A DNA stretch of 64,000 bases from Promethearchaeota archaeon. GTDB taxonomy: Archaea; Asgardarchaeota; Lokiarchaeia; Sigyniarchaeales; SOKP01. A program made the position numbers and the translations under genes. The stretch is from positions 17,801 to 81,800 of the forward strand of contig JAHPZE010000018.1 of assembly GCA_019058365.1 (NCBI GenBank). Reading direction: 5' to 3'. The notes under the pieces are model-generated. The model saw only the letters and a program-made list of their open reading frames with translations. It made no database searches and was not told the origin of the DNA. Shown here piece by piece: positions 26,793 to 35,781 of this stretch (position 1 is the stretch's first letter; each line of letters begins with the position of its first letter).

Positions 26793-28037
26793 TTATATCT
26801 CTATTTGTATTTTTTTAGCAAAGAAAATCGATTGTTTAACTTCTTCTTTAGATTCAAGGAGGACATTTATAATTAGATCCTGTTGCTCCTTGAATAATAC
26901 TTCTCCCCCTCTTCCCTTGAAATCACCCGTAATAAACTCAATTCTATCTCCAATTTCAATCTCACGGGCATTTTTGATATATGATTTAATAATGTCTATC
27001 CATTTATATATATTAAATAATTCTTTAGAACAAGAGTTACATATAAATATTTGAAACAAATCCTTATGTATTAATCCAGTATGGCGAATTATTCTATAAT
27101 TGAAATTCCATTTATAGGGTAAGGCGAGTACTAAGTTAATTGGATTATAACACGCCTTACAATTACCTACCCTTTCAAAATATCCAAAATATATACCCTC
27201 TCCTAAGTGAGGCCTTATATAGGGATTTATAATCTCTTGAAATTTATTGTATAAGAATTTATGGTTGTATAATACATTTAAAGGAATATGGTCATATTTT
27301 ATAATTTTCTCTTGACGATTAGAATATTTCCATACTCGATTATTGGGTAAAAAATATGAAGGTCTAATATTCGATTCTATAACATAATCAATATCAATTA
27401 ACTTTAAGTTTTTAAAACAACTAAATAAAGAACTCTCTTCGAATTGTGCATATTTTTCAATGAATTTATAATCGAGATAAACGATATTAATAATTCCGGG
27501 ACAAATCGAACTAAAATTCGCTATTTGATGATTAAAACAATCTACAAATTCCTTATCTTTCAAGCATTCTATAAAATTAATGATGGGATAAACCCAGAAG
27601 AAAATAGTTTTTATAACTGAATCGGTTTTGAATTCCTTGAAGAAGGATGGGATTATCCTATATATATAATCTTTATCAAAATTATTCCAATACTTAAATT
27701 GTTTACAATTTAGTGTTTTTAAAAATAAATCGCTTGGAGTTCTAATTATATTTATACTGTTATCTAAATTAACACTAAAGTTCTCCCCTTTATTCCCTGT
27801 ATAAAATGGACAAATTCCAATCTTTTTGCTCCCAATGTGTTTGAAATGTGATTTTCTATTGTAATTCTTAGAACGAAGTACAAAACTGATAGGTAAGAAA
27901 CATATGGGGCATCTAAAACTAAAGTAGTCATTTATATTGTCATATTGTTGAATACTTTTTAAATAATTCAAGATAAATGTTTCAACTTCTAAAGCTGTTA
28001 TTAATTCGTTAGATCCAGATAATATTGCATACTTCAA
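26793..28037 (-). CDS. CoiA-like zinc-ribbon/KOW protein, paralogue of the 13.7-kb protein
   Basis: The 414-residue protein repeats the layout of the one at 13745-14986. It opens with MKYAI, then a first zinc element FRCPICFLPISF with SHFKHIGSKK and CPFY. A second ribbon, NCKACYNP and ICNSCSKELF, is followed by an aromatic helix, IYKWIDII. A C-terminal KOW-like strand set follows (IGDRIEFITGDFKGRGGEV). Overall identity is low, so the duplication is old. It lies 23 bp downstream of the GHKL ATPase gene in the same direction and converges on the glycosylase gene with no spacer. Function unknown; probably a nucleic-acid-binding partner of the ATPase. Confidence 0.6.
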   Translation of the reverse strand: MKYAILSGSNELITALEVETFILNYLKSIQQYDNINDYFSFRCPICFLPISFVLRSKNYNRKSHFKHIGSKKIGICPFYTGNKGENFSVNLDNSINIIRTPSDLFLKTLNCKQFKYWNNFDKDYIYRIIPSFFKEFKTDSVIKTIFFWVYPIINFIECLKDKEFVDCFNHQIANFSSICPGIINIVYLDYKFIEKYAQFEESSLFSCFKNLKLIDIDYVIESNIRPSYFLPNNRVWKYSNRQEKIIKYDHIPLNVLYNHKFLYNKFQEIINPYIRPHLGEGIYFGYFERVGNCKACYNPINLVLALPYKWNFNYRIIRHTGLIHKDLFQIFICNSCSKELFNIYKWIDIIKSYIKNAREIEIGDRIEFITGDFKGRGGEVLFKEQQDLIINVLLESKEEVKQSIFFAKKIQIEI

Positions 28038-28060
28038 TATTATAACCTGATTAATTCGTA

Positions 28061-30265
28061 TTACACAAAGTTTTGAATTACCTGTTTCAGCTGTTCTTTA
28101 TCAATTGTTGAATTTGATAGTATCCAACTAAAAATCTTTTCCATTAATATTACCATCCTATCTACTGAGTGAAAAATATCATTTGGAATTAGATTGACAA
28201 GATCGGAGATATTCTGAGATTTGTTGTTCATATAAAGCTTTTTAGCGTCCTTTAAATCACCATCGATAACCTCATACTCATTAATGAGTTCTATATTTTT
28301 ACTAGGTGTTTTAAACCCTTTTTTTTCAACAATTTCTTTTGATTTTATCTTTTCTAATTCTTCTTGTTGTTCTGCTAGTCTTTTCTTTTCAGCTTCAATT
28401 AGATCTCTTTGTTTTCTTAATCTTTCTTCTTCTTCTCTAAGGATTTCCTCTTGTTTTCTCTTCTCCTCTAAGAATTTCTTTTTCTCATCAATAATTTCTT
28501 TCTTTTGTTCATATATTCTCTTTATCCTAATTTCCTCAGCTATTTTCTTCTTTTCCTCATTCCTCTTTATGATTTGTTTATTTTTAGTTATTATCTCATC
28601 GACTTTCCGTACAAATTGTTCAATATTTCTAGAGAATTCCTTTATCGTTTTATCAAAATCACCTGATTTTGGGCCTGTTTTTAAAGTTTCCTTTGAAGCA
28701 GTTTTTAAATTATTGAAAAACAGCTTTATTTCATCTAATTCATTCTCTTCTTCTACTGATAGAATTTCACTTGATTCTAAGTCTAATTTATATTTCTTCA
28801 ATATGTCATCAAATTTTTCTAAAACATCCATCCAACATTTAATTAAACCAATAAAATTGTTATCATTAGATGGGTCTTTATTAAATTCTTCTTTTGCAGA
28901 CTTATAAATAATTGAAGTGTTTATTTGAATGCTAAATTTTTCTAATTCTTTCTCCAAACCCTCATATAATTCTTCATAATGATTTTGATATCTTTTTGCA
29001 GCCTGTGCCTTTTTCCTTTGCCTTTCGCCGGCTTCTGCCACTTCAACTAACCAGTTGGCAATCTCTTCTCTCACTTTTTTCCAATAATCATTTGAAATTA
29101 TAGAATCTCGACTGCTTTTGGGATTTAGATGTTCAGAGAAGAGATAAATTTCTCCCCACATATTATCAAGGGGATGGCTTTTTAATGATCTCTTGTCAGT
29201 TTTCGCCCATTCCCAAACATCATTAGAGTTATATATTAGAACATTATATAATCTGACTATTATTCCTCTGAAATAGTAGTCAGAAAATTGAGGGGCTGCG
29301 ATTTTCTCTGTTGAACCCCTAAACACAGCCCATCCAGCACCAACTAACTCATTATTAATCTTAAAATCTTTTGCGAGAAAAAAGTATTTTGGGGACAAAA
29401 TGTTGTCTTTTGGTATTGGTTTTTTTATCATAATATTTTTAGTCTGCTTCAAATCAGGAAGATTTCTGTAATGAACCTGTATTTCGTTATAATTATAGTT
29501 CAATGGAATGAATATTTCATCATTAACCTTTATTTTACCAAACTTTTTTCCACTTAAAATGGAATATATATTCTCCTTTAGTAATTCTTTTCCCTCTTCA
29601 TCCTCATTTAGATTATAATCAGTGATAGAAAGATTATTTAACCCATCTTCAAAATCCACTGGCACTACTCTAGATAATTTAAAAATAAATTTCGGGTCGA
29701 GCATTTCCCTGAATTTTTTAGGCGTTATTTCATGTAATGTTATAATAGTTCCATGATATTTCTTTTCTTCTTCATCTTTAGTATCGACTTCTTTCTGGAA
29801 AGATATTATTACATCACTGATATATTTTTTACTTGGATCCTTTAAATCCTCCATCCATTGCCATATTGGAATTCTTCTAATATGCCAATATTCTTCATCT
29901 TTTTTTTTTGACCGAATAATTATATCTTTACATATTTTACCTGCAGAGTATATACCTATCCCAATTTCACCTATAGGAGGAAAGTTTGTTTTTTTATCTT
30001 TAGTTTTAGGACTAACCATTATATCCAAACATTCATTAATTTCATTTTTATCCATACCGATTCCAGTATCCATGATCATTAAATCTCGCTCATCATAATC
30101 TATATAGAGATCAATTTTGGTACTTTTAGCATCTATTGAATTTGATATATATTCCCTCAAAACATACTCACAATTATCATATAATTCTGATGTAAATGCA
30201 TCTAAAATTCTTTTTCCAATTTGAGTATCTTTATAAGGTATTTCTTCTCCTTCTTTTATCCCCAT
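28061..30265 (-). CDS. GHKL (Hsp90/MORC-like) ATPase with long coiled coil
   Basis: The N-terminal 230 residues carry the Bergerat ATP fold: LREYISNSIDA (Glu38, Asn42), IMDTGIGMD (Asp66-Gly70), and the GEIGIGIYSAGK lid loop (about 99-110). A middle domain follows. From about 560 to 665 there is a very charged Glu/Lys/Arg coiled coil (runs such as EEERLRKQRDLIEAEKKRL). Hsp90/MORC-type ATPases are known from restriction-modification-like loci described by Iyer and colleagues (2008). Here it pairs with the KOW protein and sits 558 bp from the m5C methyltransferase. It may act as an ATP-gated DNA clamp; that is inference. Confidence 0.72.
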   Translation of the reverse strand: MGIKEGEEIPYKDTQIGKRILDAFTSELYDNCEYVLREYISNSIDAKSTKIDLYIDYDERDLMIMDTGIGMDKNEINECLDIMVSPKTKDKKTNFPPIGEIGIGIYSAGKICKDIIIRSKKKDEEYWHIRRIPIWQWMEDLKDPSKKYISDVIISFQKEVDTKDEEEKKYHGTIITLHEITPKKFREMLDPKFIFKLSRVVPVDFEDGLNNLSITDYNLNEDEEGKELLKENIYSILSGKKFGKIKVNDEIFIPLNYNYNEIQVHYRNLPDLKQTKNIMIKKPIPKDNILSPKYFFLAKDFKINNELVGAGWAVFRGSTEKIAAPQFSDYYFRGIIVRLYNVLIYNSNDVWEWAKTDKRSLKSHPLDNMWGEIYLFSEHLNPKSSRDSIISNDYWKKVREEIANWLVEVAEAGERQRKKAQAAKRYQNHYEELYEGLEKELEKFSIQINTSIIYKSAKEEFNKDPSNDNNFIGLIKCWMDVLEKFDDILKKYKLDLESSEILSVEEENELDEIKLFFNNLKTASKETLKTGPKSGDFDKTIKEFSRNIEQFVRKVDEIITKNKQIIKRNEEKKKIAEEIRIKRIYEQKKEIIDEKKKFLEEKRKQEEILREEEERLRKQRDLIEAEKKRLAEQQEELEKIKSKEIVEKKGFKTPSKNIELINEYEVIDGDLKDAKKLYMNNKSQNISDLVNLIPNDIFHSVDRMVILMEKIFSWILSNSTIDKEQLKQVIQNFV

Positions 30266-30823
30266 ATTCTATCTCTCTATTCTTAAATACGTAATTTCAA
30301 TTGAATATTTCTATAATTAATATTATTTTTTGTCTTTTTATGCTATAGGATGAATTCTTGATTTTTTCCTATATCATAAAATACTATATTCTTCTATATA
30401 AATTTTAAGAATTTAATTATTTCTTAATCCTGTCAAATTTAGGAGTCATTTAAACCAACTGGGTAATATATCGATAAAAAGTTAGAGATCTACAATAATT
30501 TAGTAAATCAAAAATTAAAATAAATGTAAAAATAGCATTAATAATTCAAAATGACCTGAATATTATTAAATACATATTAATGAAGAGAAAATCTTAATCC
30601 ATTAAACCCTTTCAATTATTAAATGTTTATGGTTTAATAAAAGTAATGTAATCGCTAACATTATTGGATAAGATGTGTTTGAAAAAGGAGAATGAGTAAA
30701 TCTTTTATAAAGAAATTACTCACCCAAGATGAATATATTCAATAGACGATCAACTCGAAAGCCTTTTAAAAACTTCTTATAGCTATGGTTTTTTTAAAGC
30801 AACTAACCTATATCTACAAATTA
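30266..30823. other. Intergenic gap with possible frameshifted small ORF
   Basis: The gap has no confident gene. Near 30690 a strong AAGGAG precedes an ATG that opens MSKSFIKKLLTQDEYIQ and stops. In another frame just downstream the reading DDQLESLLKTSYSYGFFKA continues to a TAA about 10 bp before the methyltransferase stop. The two could be one short gene with a frameshift, or chance. The rest is A/T-rich and featureless to me. Confidence 0.3.
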
Positions 30824-32122
30824 TTAATTATTAAAGGGCTGAAGGTCTTTATTTCCTAGATTGACTCTTCTTTTATTAATTTGATTATTAATATCTCTAT
30901 TATTAAGTATATCAATGAAATTCTTGAGTTTATTATTACTCCCTAAACCCAACATCTTTCGAACACATTCTGCAATTGCCTGAGCTAAAAGGGGGGGAAC
31001 TGAATTTCCTACTTGCTGTACTTGGCAACAAGAGAGCCTTCTTCGACTTCCTCCAGTGGTCGGAGTGCCATAAAACACATAGCTGTCAGGATAACTCTGT
31101 ATTCTAGCCATTTCTCTTATTGTAATTATTCTGTTAAGGGAATAGTGTATAAAATCTTCATTACACGAGGTAATAGTTCTGGTGGGTTTTCTAGCATACA
31201 TCCTTTGTACGGAGCTACGCTTAGTTCTATAATCTTCAGGTATATCTTCCATAGAATGACCTTGTTTAAACTGAGAAAACCTTTTCCGGGTTGTTAATGA
31301 ATGTCTTGTTGTAACATGATTATAAAGTCTATTTTTTTTCCACTGGAAATTTTCCTGAAAAGGACCATTGGGAGTTTTACTATACAACGTTGGATTCTCT
31401 TCATTATTTTTATATGCTATATCATCTAATGCTTCAAAAGCTGTTACCTTCCTCTTTACGTATGGTACTACATCATATTTTTGATTTTCCCTATTAATAA
31501 AATTCAAAATATCACTTTTACGTGTTTGATGTATTTTTGGAAAATAGATTTTTTCACATGATTTCGACCCAATAATAATAAATCTTTCACGATTTTGAGG
31601 AACTCCATAATCTGCCGAGTTTAATAATTCGAAACCGTATCTATATCCTAAAGATGTTATAGTCTTAAAAATAGTGTTTAATGTGTCATTATATTTTTTC
31701 ATTAAGAGGCCTGGTACATTTTCGAATACGAATATTTCCGGTTTTATTTCTTCTATCAATCTAAAAAATTCAAATAATAAATTATTTCTCGGATCCTGCT
31801 TATTGCGTTTTCCTCTCAAGGAAAACCCTTGACAAGGTGGACCCCCAATTATAACGTCAATATTTTCTTTTCTCTTAAATCTCTTCGCAATTCTCATTAG
31901 GATTGCATCTCCTTTGAGCGCTCGTATGTCCTCATTTAAAATTAAAAGCTTTTTTTTTAAATTAGCTCTATTTAATTCATAAGTTTTTAGGGGATCAGGG
32001 TGAAAATCAACAGCACAGACTCCCTGAAATTCTGCCTCTTCAAAACCGAGAGACATACCCCCTGCTCCACAAAAAAGATCTATAAAAGTTGGCTTCTCAA
32101 TATTAGAATCATTAATACCCAT
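30824..32122 (-). CDS. DNA (cytosine-5) methyltransferase, DrmMII-like
   Basis: All core m5C methyltransferase motifs are visible in the 432-residue protein: motif I FCGAGGMSLGF (17-27), motif IV GGPPCQGFS with the catalytic Cys97, motif VI FENVPG (about 134), motif VIII NRERFIIIGS, and motif X VGNSVPP. The target-recognition region is short. In class 2 DISARM the methyltransferase DrmMII is of this m5C type and marks self DNA. It lies 558 bp from the GHKL gene, in the same orientation. The Mig-like glycosylase in the locus would repair its mutagenic by-product. It could also be an independent type II methyltransferase with the 210-aa neighbour as partner. Confidence 0.85.
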   Translation of the reverse strand: MGINDSNIEKPTFIDLFCGAGGMSLGFEEAEFQGVCAVDFHPDPLKTYELNRANLKKKLLILNEDIRALKGDAILMRIAKRFKRKENIDVIIGGPPCQGFSLRGKRNKQDPRNNLLFEFFRLIEEIKPEIFVFENVPGLLMKKYNDTLNTIFKTITSLGYRYGFELLNSADYGVPQNRERFIIIGSKSCEKIYFPKIHQTRKSDILNFINRENQKYDVVPYVKRKVTAFEALDDIAYKNNEENPTLYSKTPNGPFQENFQWKKNRLYNHVTTRHSLTTRKRFSQFKQGHSMEDIPEDYRTKRSSVQRMYARKPTRTITSCNEDFIHYSLNRIITIREMARIQSYPDSYVFYGTPTTGGSRRRLSCCQVQQVGNSVPPLLAQAIAECVRKMLGLGSNNKLKNFIDILNNRDINNQINKRRVNLGNKDLQPFNN

Positions 32123-32344
32123 GATTTGCTATAATTTTTACCTGCTTTTGATTGAATTATTATCTTTGCCAGATATAAATATTGTGGTGAAATTCCATAA
32201 ATTTTTATTGTATTGAACTAATCTCTACGACAAAAATAATACTTCATTGTTATTATTAACTATTATTACTTTATTGATAATTGTATATTTAAAAACCAAC
32301 TAAAATTAAGTATATATAAAAGAAAAAAAAAAGGGGGGAAATTA

Positions 32345-32977
32345 TTGATTAAAGTTAGGACTTGGTATACTTTCGCAACAGATGTTTTAGGATATTTAAA
32401 TCCAATTTATAGGCTAGCCTTAGGTATGACTCGTGAAACTACTTCAAAAAGACTTCAAGAATCTAAGAAATTTTTAATTTGTCCTAAGGATACGCGGAGG
32501 CATCAGAAGAAAATCTTCAAATCTATTTACCACTCCCTATATGATACAAAAGATCAGATTATTCTACCTAATGATAAGTTAAAAATTCAATCCTATGGTA
32601 AAATTATAACGTCTTTTATAATCACACCTCAGGACGTTGCTGACATAGAATTCATAAAAGCTATTGGCCCATTTAGCCTTTGGACAATTGATCATATTCT
32701 AGATTATACCAAAGGAAAACAAGTCTCACAATTTGGTGTTAATACTGGATCAGTTTCAATCTTTTTAATCCGTATATTTGAGTTAAAAGAAGAAATCATT
32801 ATCCATCGCCCTACAGAGGCAGGGGTTTCAAACCAATTCTTCAATACACCTATCCCTAGTTCAGCCATCCTTAAAAATTGTAAACCTGTAATACCTGATG
32901 AAGAATTCAATGAAATTTTATCATCAATTGAATATATATACTCTCTTTACTCTTCTCTTAAGAAAAAAAATACATAA
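32345..32977 (+). CDS. Hypothetical protein divergent from the m5C methyltransferase
   Basis: I do not recognise this 210-residue protein. It starts at TTG 32345 after a strong GGGGGGAAA stretch. It contains an aromatic N-terminus (WYTFATDVLGYLNPIYRLA), a CPKDTRRHQKK basic patch, GPFSLWTIDHILDY in the middle, and a helical C-terminus ending in YIYSLYSSLKKK. There are no membrane segments. It lies head-to-head with the methyltransferase across 222 bp, the usual position of a cognate restriction enzyme or controller, but no PD-(D/E)XK, HNH or GIY-YIG motif is obvious. It could be a divergent type II endonuclease. Confidence 0.4.
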   Translation: MIKVRTWYTFATDVLGYLNPIYRLALGMTRETTSKRLQESKKFLICPKDTRRHQKKIFKSIYHSLYDTKDQIILPNDKLKIQSYGKIITSFIITPQDVADIEFIKAIGPFSLWTIDHILDYTKGKQVSQFGVNTGSVSIFLIRIFELKEEIIIHRPTEAGVSNQFFNTPIPSSAILKNCKPVIPDEEFNEILSSIEYIYSLYSSLKKKNT

Positions 32978-33113
32978 GAAATATCTCAGATATCAATTAG
33001 CCTTTTACAACTTTTATTTTATTAGAATGTAACTATGGACCAATAGCTGCAATAATTGACAGATTTAATGAATAACTTTAAGAACTTTCAATTTATACCC
33101 TTCAGAATATCTC

Positions 33114-35024
33114 TCAATATTTATATTTAATTATGCTAGGCAGGGATATAATGTTGATATCTTCCATATTCCTAAATTTCCGGGTAAGAGATTCTTCAAA
33201 TGTTGTTATAATAAGTTGATTTACAAATCCTTTTTTATAAACATCGACAAGATAATCAACAATATTAATACGATTTTCTAAATTTAAATGCTCCAAGGGT
33301 TCATCAAAAATTAAGAATGGTATTTTTGTATACATTTTTAATAATACTGTTTTAATTAAAATTAACAATACCATTTTTTCTCCACCACTTATATTATCAA
33401 ACGATATTTTCTGTCTACCTTTCCTAAAAAAGGGTAAATATTTGTTATCAAAATATAATTCCCTATTCTCAAAAGGAAAAAATAATTTCCAAATATTTTT
33501 AATTTCATCAATTAAATCCTTTAAATTAATATTTCTTTGTTTACTAATAATCTCATCAATAGCTCTTTGTGTAATCTCAGTAATTAACTTACCTTTGATA
33601 TTTTTTTTATAATCTTGTTCAATTTGGAGCTTATCTTTGATTTCTTCAGCCATTTCTAATCTAGTAATTAATTCTTCTATTTCCCTTAATTTATTTTTAT
33701 ATTTCTCTTCCTTTTCCTCAATTGATTTACATTCTTTAAGAAGATCATTCTTTACTTTTTCAAAATCATCTTTTTGTGAGTTACGATATTGTAAATCTTC
33801 ATAATTCAGATCTTTGATTGATTTTATTAAATCATATAAATTTGAAATGAAATTGAATTTATCTTTTAACTTATTTTTTAAATCAATTAAAAAGTTTAAT
33901 TCTCCTTTTAAATCTGCTAATTCTTTATTCAAAATATTAGTTTGATTTAATATTTCTTGATTAATTTGTAAAAACTCATTTTTAGATAGAATTTTTTGAC
34001 AGATTGGGCAATTTAGATTTGGTTGCTCTCTAAAATTAAATTCTAAATTTTCAATTATCATTTTAACTCTATCTTTATCTTTTATTCTGAGTTCTTTTTC
34101 ATATAATTTTTCTTCAATTGAATTAATCTTGACCTTGTTTTCATCCAATTCCCTTGTTATGTTAATCCTTATCAAATCAAGGTTTTTTTTTTCTGATATA
34201 ACCTCTTTTATGTTGATTTCTTTAATATTTAGAGTATAGAAGATATCTTTATTAACGTCAAAGTAATTTTGAACTTTCTGACTTAAAAATTTGTATTCAT
34301 TATAATAACTAGATAATTCAGCAATTTTCTTCTCATTTTTAACCAATTCAGCTTCTTTTGATTTCAATTGTTCTTTTATTATATTAAGCTCTAATTTTTT
34401 TTCTTTCTGTTCTTCTTTAAGTTGAATTAAATCAAATTTTTCTTTTTTTAATTCAATATCTTTTAAAATTTTTAAATAATCTTCATTTTTTTTCTGATTT
34501 CTTTTAAAATTATTGTTTACTTCAGAAATAATTTTCTTAAATTCACTAGTTTTCCCTATTCCGATAATTGTCTCCAAATAATTGACTAATTTTTTTGAAT
34601 TTAACTGAAGAAATTCATAAACTTCACCTTCACTAGAAAAAATTATATTTTCAAAAAATACTTGGCTCGAGTCAAAGATATCTTCTAAATATCTAAGAAT
34701 CTCGTCTTTTGATTCAATTTTTTGTCCAGATTGATTTTTAATTAATCTTGAATCATATTTACCGTTAAAATTCCGAATAATTTCAAAATTTTCGTTATGG
34801 TCCTCTAATTTTAGTTTAACTTCAGTATTTCCTTTACTCCCAATTTTTTTGTACCCTTTGATATTTTTTGTTCTTACTCGCCCCAATAAACCAAAAACTA
34901 GGGCTTCTAGGAGAGAGGTTTTTCCAATTCCGTTATGACCTATAATGAAATTAACACCTTTTTCAAATCGCAGTTCTAAGGAATCATAGCATTTCCAATT
35001 CTTTAATGACAATTTATTAATCAT
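33114..35024 (-). CDS. Rad50/SbcC-like SMC-family ATPase with zinc hook
   Basis: The 636-residue protein has a Rad50-type N-terminus (LSLKNWKCYDSLELRF, Walker A GHNGIGKTSL about 29-38), long coiled coils, and a zinc hook NCPICQK near 337. The C-terminal half carries signature SGGEKMVL (about 540) and Walker B FLIFDEPLEHL. It is shorter than true Rad50 (about 880 aa), so the coils are short. No Mre11 phosphoesterase is nearby. Instead two genes upstream in the operon encode an unknown protein and a PIN-like nuclease. It starts 1 bp from the stop of the 251-aa gene, so translation is coupled. A defence-type DNA-end sensor is inferred. Confidence 0.82.
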   Translation of the reverse strand: MINKLSLKNWKCYDSLELRFEKGVNFIIGHNGIGKTSLLEALVFGLLGRVRTKNIKGYKKIGSKGNTEVKLKLEDHNENFEIIRNFNGKYDSRLIKNQSGQKIESKDEILRYLEDIFDSSQVFFENIIFSSEGEVYEFLQLNSKKLVNYLETIIGIGKTSEFKKIISEVNNNFKRNQKKNEDYLKILKDIELKKEKFDLIQLKEEQKEKKLELNIIKEQLKSKEAELVKNEKKIAELSSYYNEYKFLSQKVQNYFDVNKDIFYTLNIKEINIKEVISEKKNLDLIRINITRELDENKVKINSIEEKLYEKELRIKDKDRVKMIIENLEFNFREQPNLNCPICQKILSKNEFLQINQEILNQTNILNKELADLKGELNFLIDLKNKLKDKFNFISNLYDLIKSIKDLNYEDLQYRNSQKDDFEKVKNDLLKECKSIEEKEEKYKNKLREIEELITRLEMAEEIKDKLQIEQDYKKNIKGKLITEITQRAIDEIISKQRNINLKDLIDEIKNIWKLFFPFENRELYFDNKYLPFFRKGRQKISFDNISGGEKMVLLILIKTVLLKMYTKIPFLIFDEPLEHLNLENRINIVDYLVDVYKKGFVNQLIITTFEESLTRKFRNMEDINIISLPSIIKYKY

Positions 35025-35025
35025 A

Positions 35026-35781
35026 TTATTTCACATTTTCTCCAATTTTTTTAAATTTCTTTTTTATATCTTTTCGAGAATATTTGTCTAAAAGATAATC
35101 TGTAAAAAAATCTATTATCATATTGATTTCTTTCTCATTAATTTGCATCATTATATCTTTTTTAACACCACGAAATTTCTTCGATTTATATTTAGATAAA
35201 GCCTCATTTATTAGTTTTTCAAATTCTTTAGACAAATTTAAAGCTTTCCTCTCTTGGATATCTATAACAGGAGTTTTAACTGTTTTTCCTAATAAATCTT
35301 TTCTATTAATTTCTTTTTCAAGTAAATCTTCTAATGGTAGAAGATTATCAATGATGTTTTCAATAATAATCTCAGCAGGGGCACTTAGATCTTCATCTTT
35401 TAATAATAAAGAGCTTAGATTCTTATCATCCCATACAACTATTATTCCAATTTGGTTTAGATTTTCATTAAAAAGCTTTTTATATTCAACTAATTCATTT
35501 ATATTAAGTTTAGGTTGTTTTTTATTAATTACAAAAAAAAGGTATTCCCTAGAACTTATTGAGATAATAAACGAAAAAGGTAAAACTTCAGTTGTTTCGG
35601 GTAAGAATCTAGATAAATTAATCTCTAAGACTTTTATATTATGATTTGAAGTCAACATTTCTTGTACTCTGTTAAAAAACTTTATGAAGCTATTCATTTT
35701 TTCATAATTATCAAGAAATTTACTCTCTAAATCTACTAATTCTTCAGGAGATTTAAACTGCTTTCTACTCAAATATTTCAA
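35026..35781 (-). CDS. Hypothetical middle gene of the Rad50-like/PIN operon
   Basis: This 251-residue protein is not one I recognise. A central alternation of strands and helices (FSFIISISSREYLFFVINKK, then IGIIVVWDDKNLSSLLL) could be a degenerate restriction-endonuclease-like fold, but no convincing catalytic triad is visible. The C-terminus is helical and charged (FFTDYLLDKYSRKDIKKKFK). It overlaps the PIN-like gene by 4 bp and abuts the Rad50-like gene, so the three products are probably made together and may form one complex. It could be an adaptor that bridges the ATPase and nuclease. Confidence 0.4.
   Translation of the reverse strand: MKYLSRKQFKSPEELVDLESKFLDNYEKMNSFIKFFNRVQEMLTSNHNIKVLEINLSRFLPETTEVLPFSFIISISSREYLFFVINKKQPKLNINELVEYKKLFNENLNQIGIIVVWDDKNLSSLLLKDEDLSAPAEIIIENIIDNLLPLEDLLEKEINRKDLLGKTVKTPVIDIQERKALNLSKEFEKLINEALSKYKSKKFRGVKKDIMMQINEKEINMIIDFFTDYLLDKYSRKDIKKKFKKIGENVK

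Noticed and set aside
28284..28907. 207-codon plus-strand frame opposite the GHKL ATPase
   Set aside because: It mirrors the Lys/Glu-rich coiled coil on the minus strand, giving a Ser/Phe/Leu-rich shadow typical of antisense frames.
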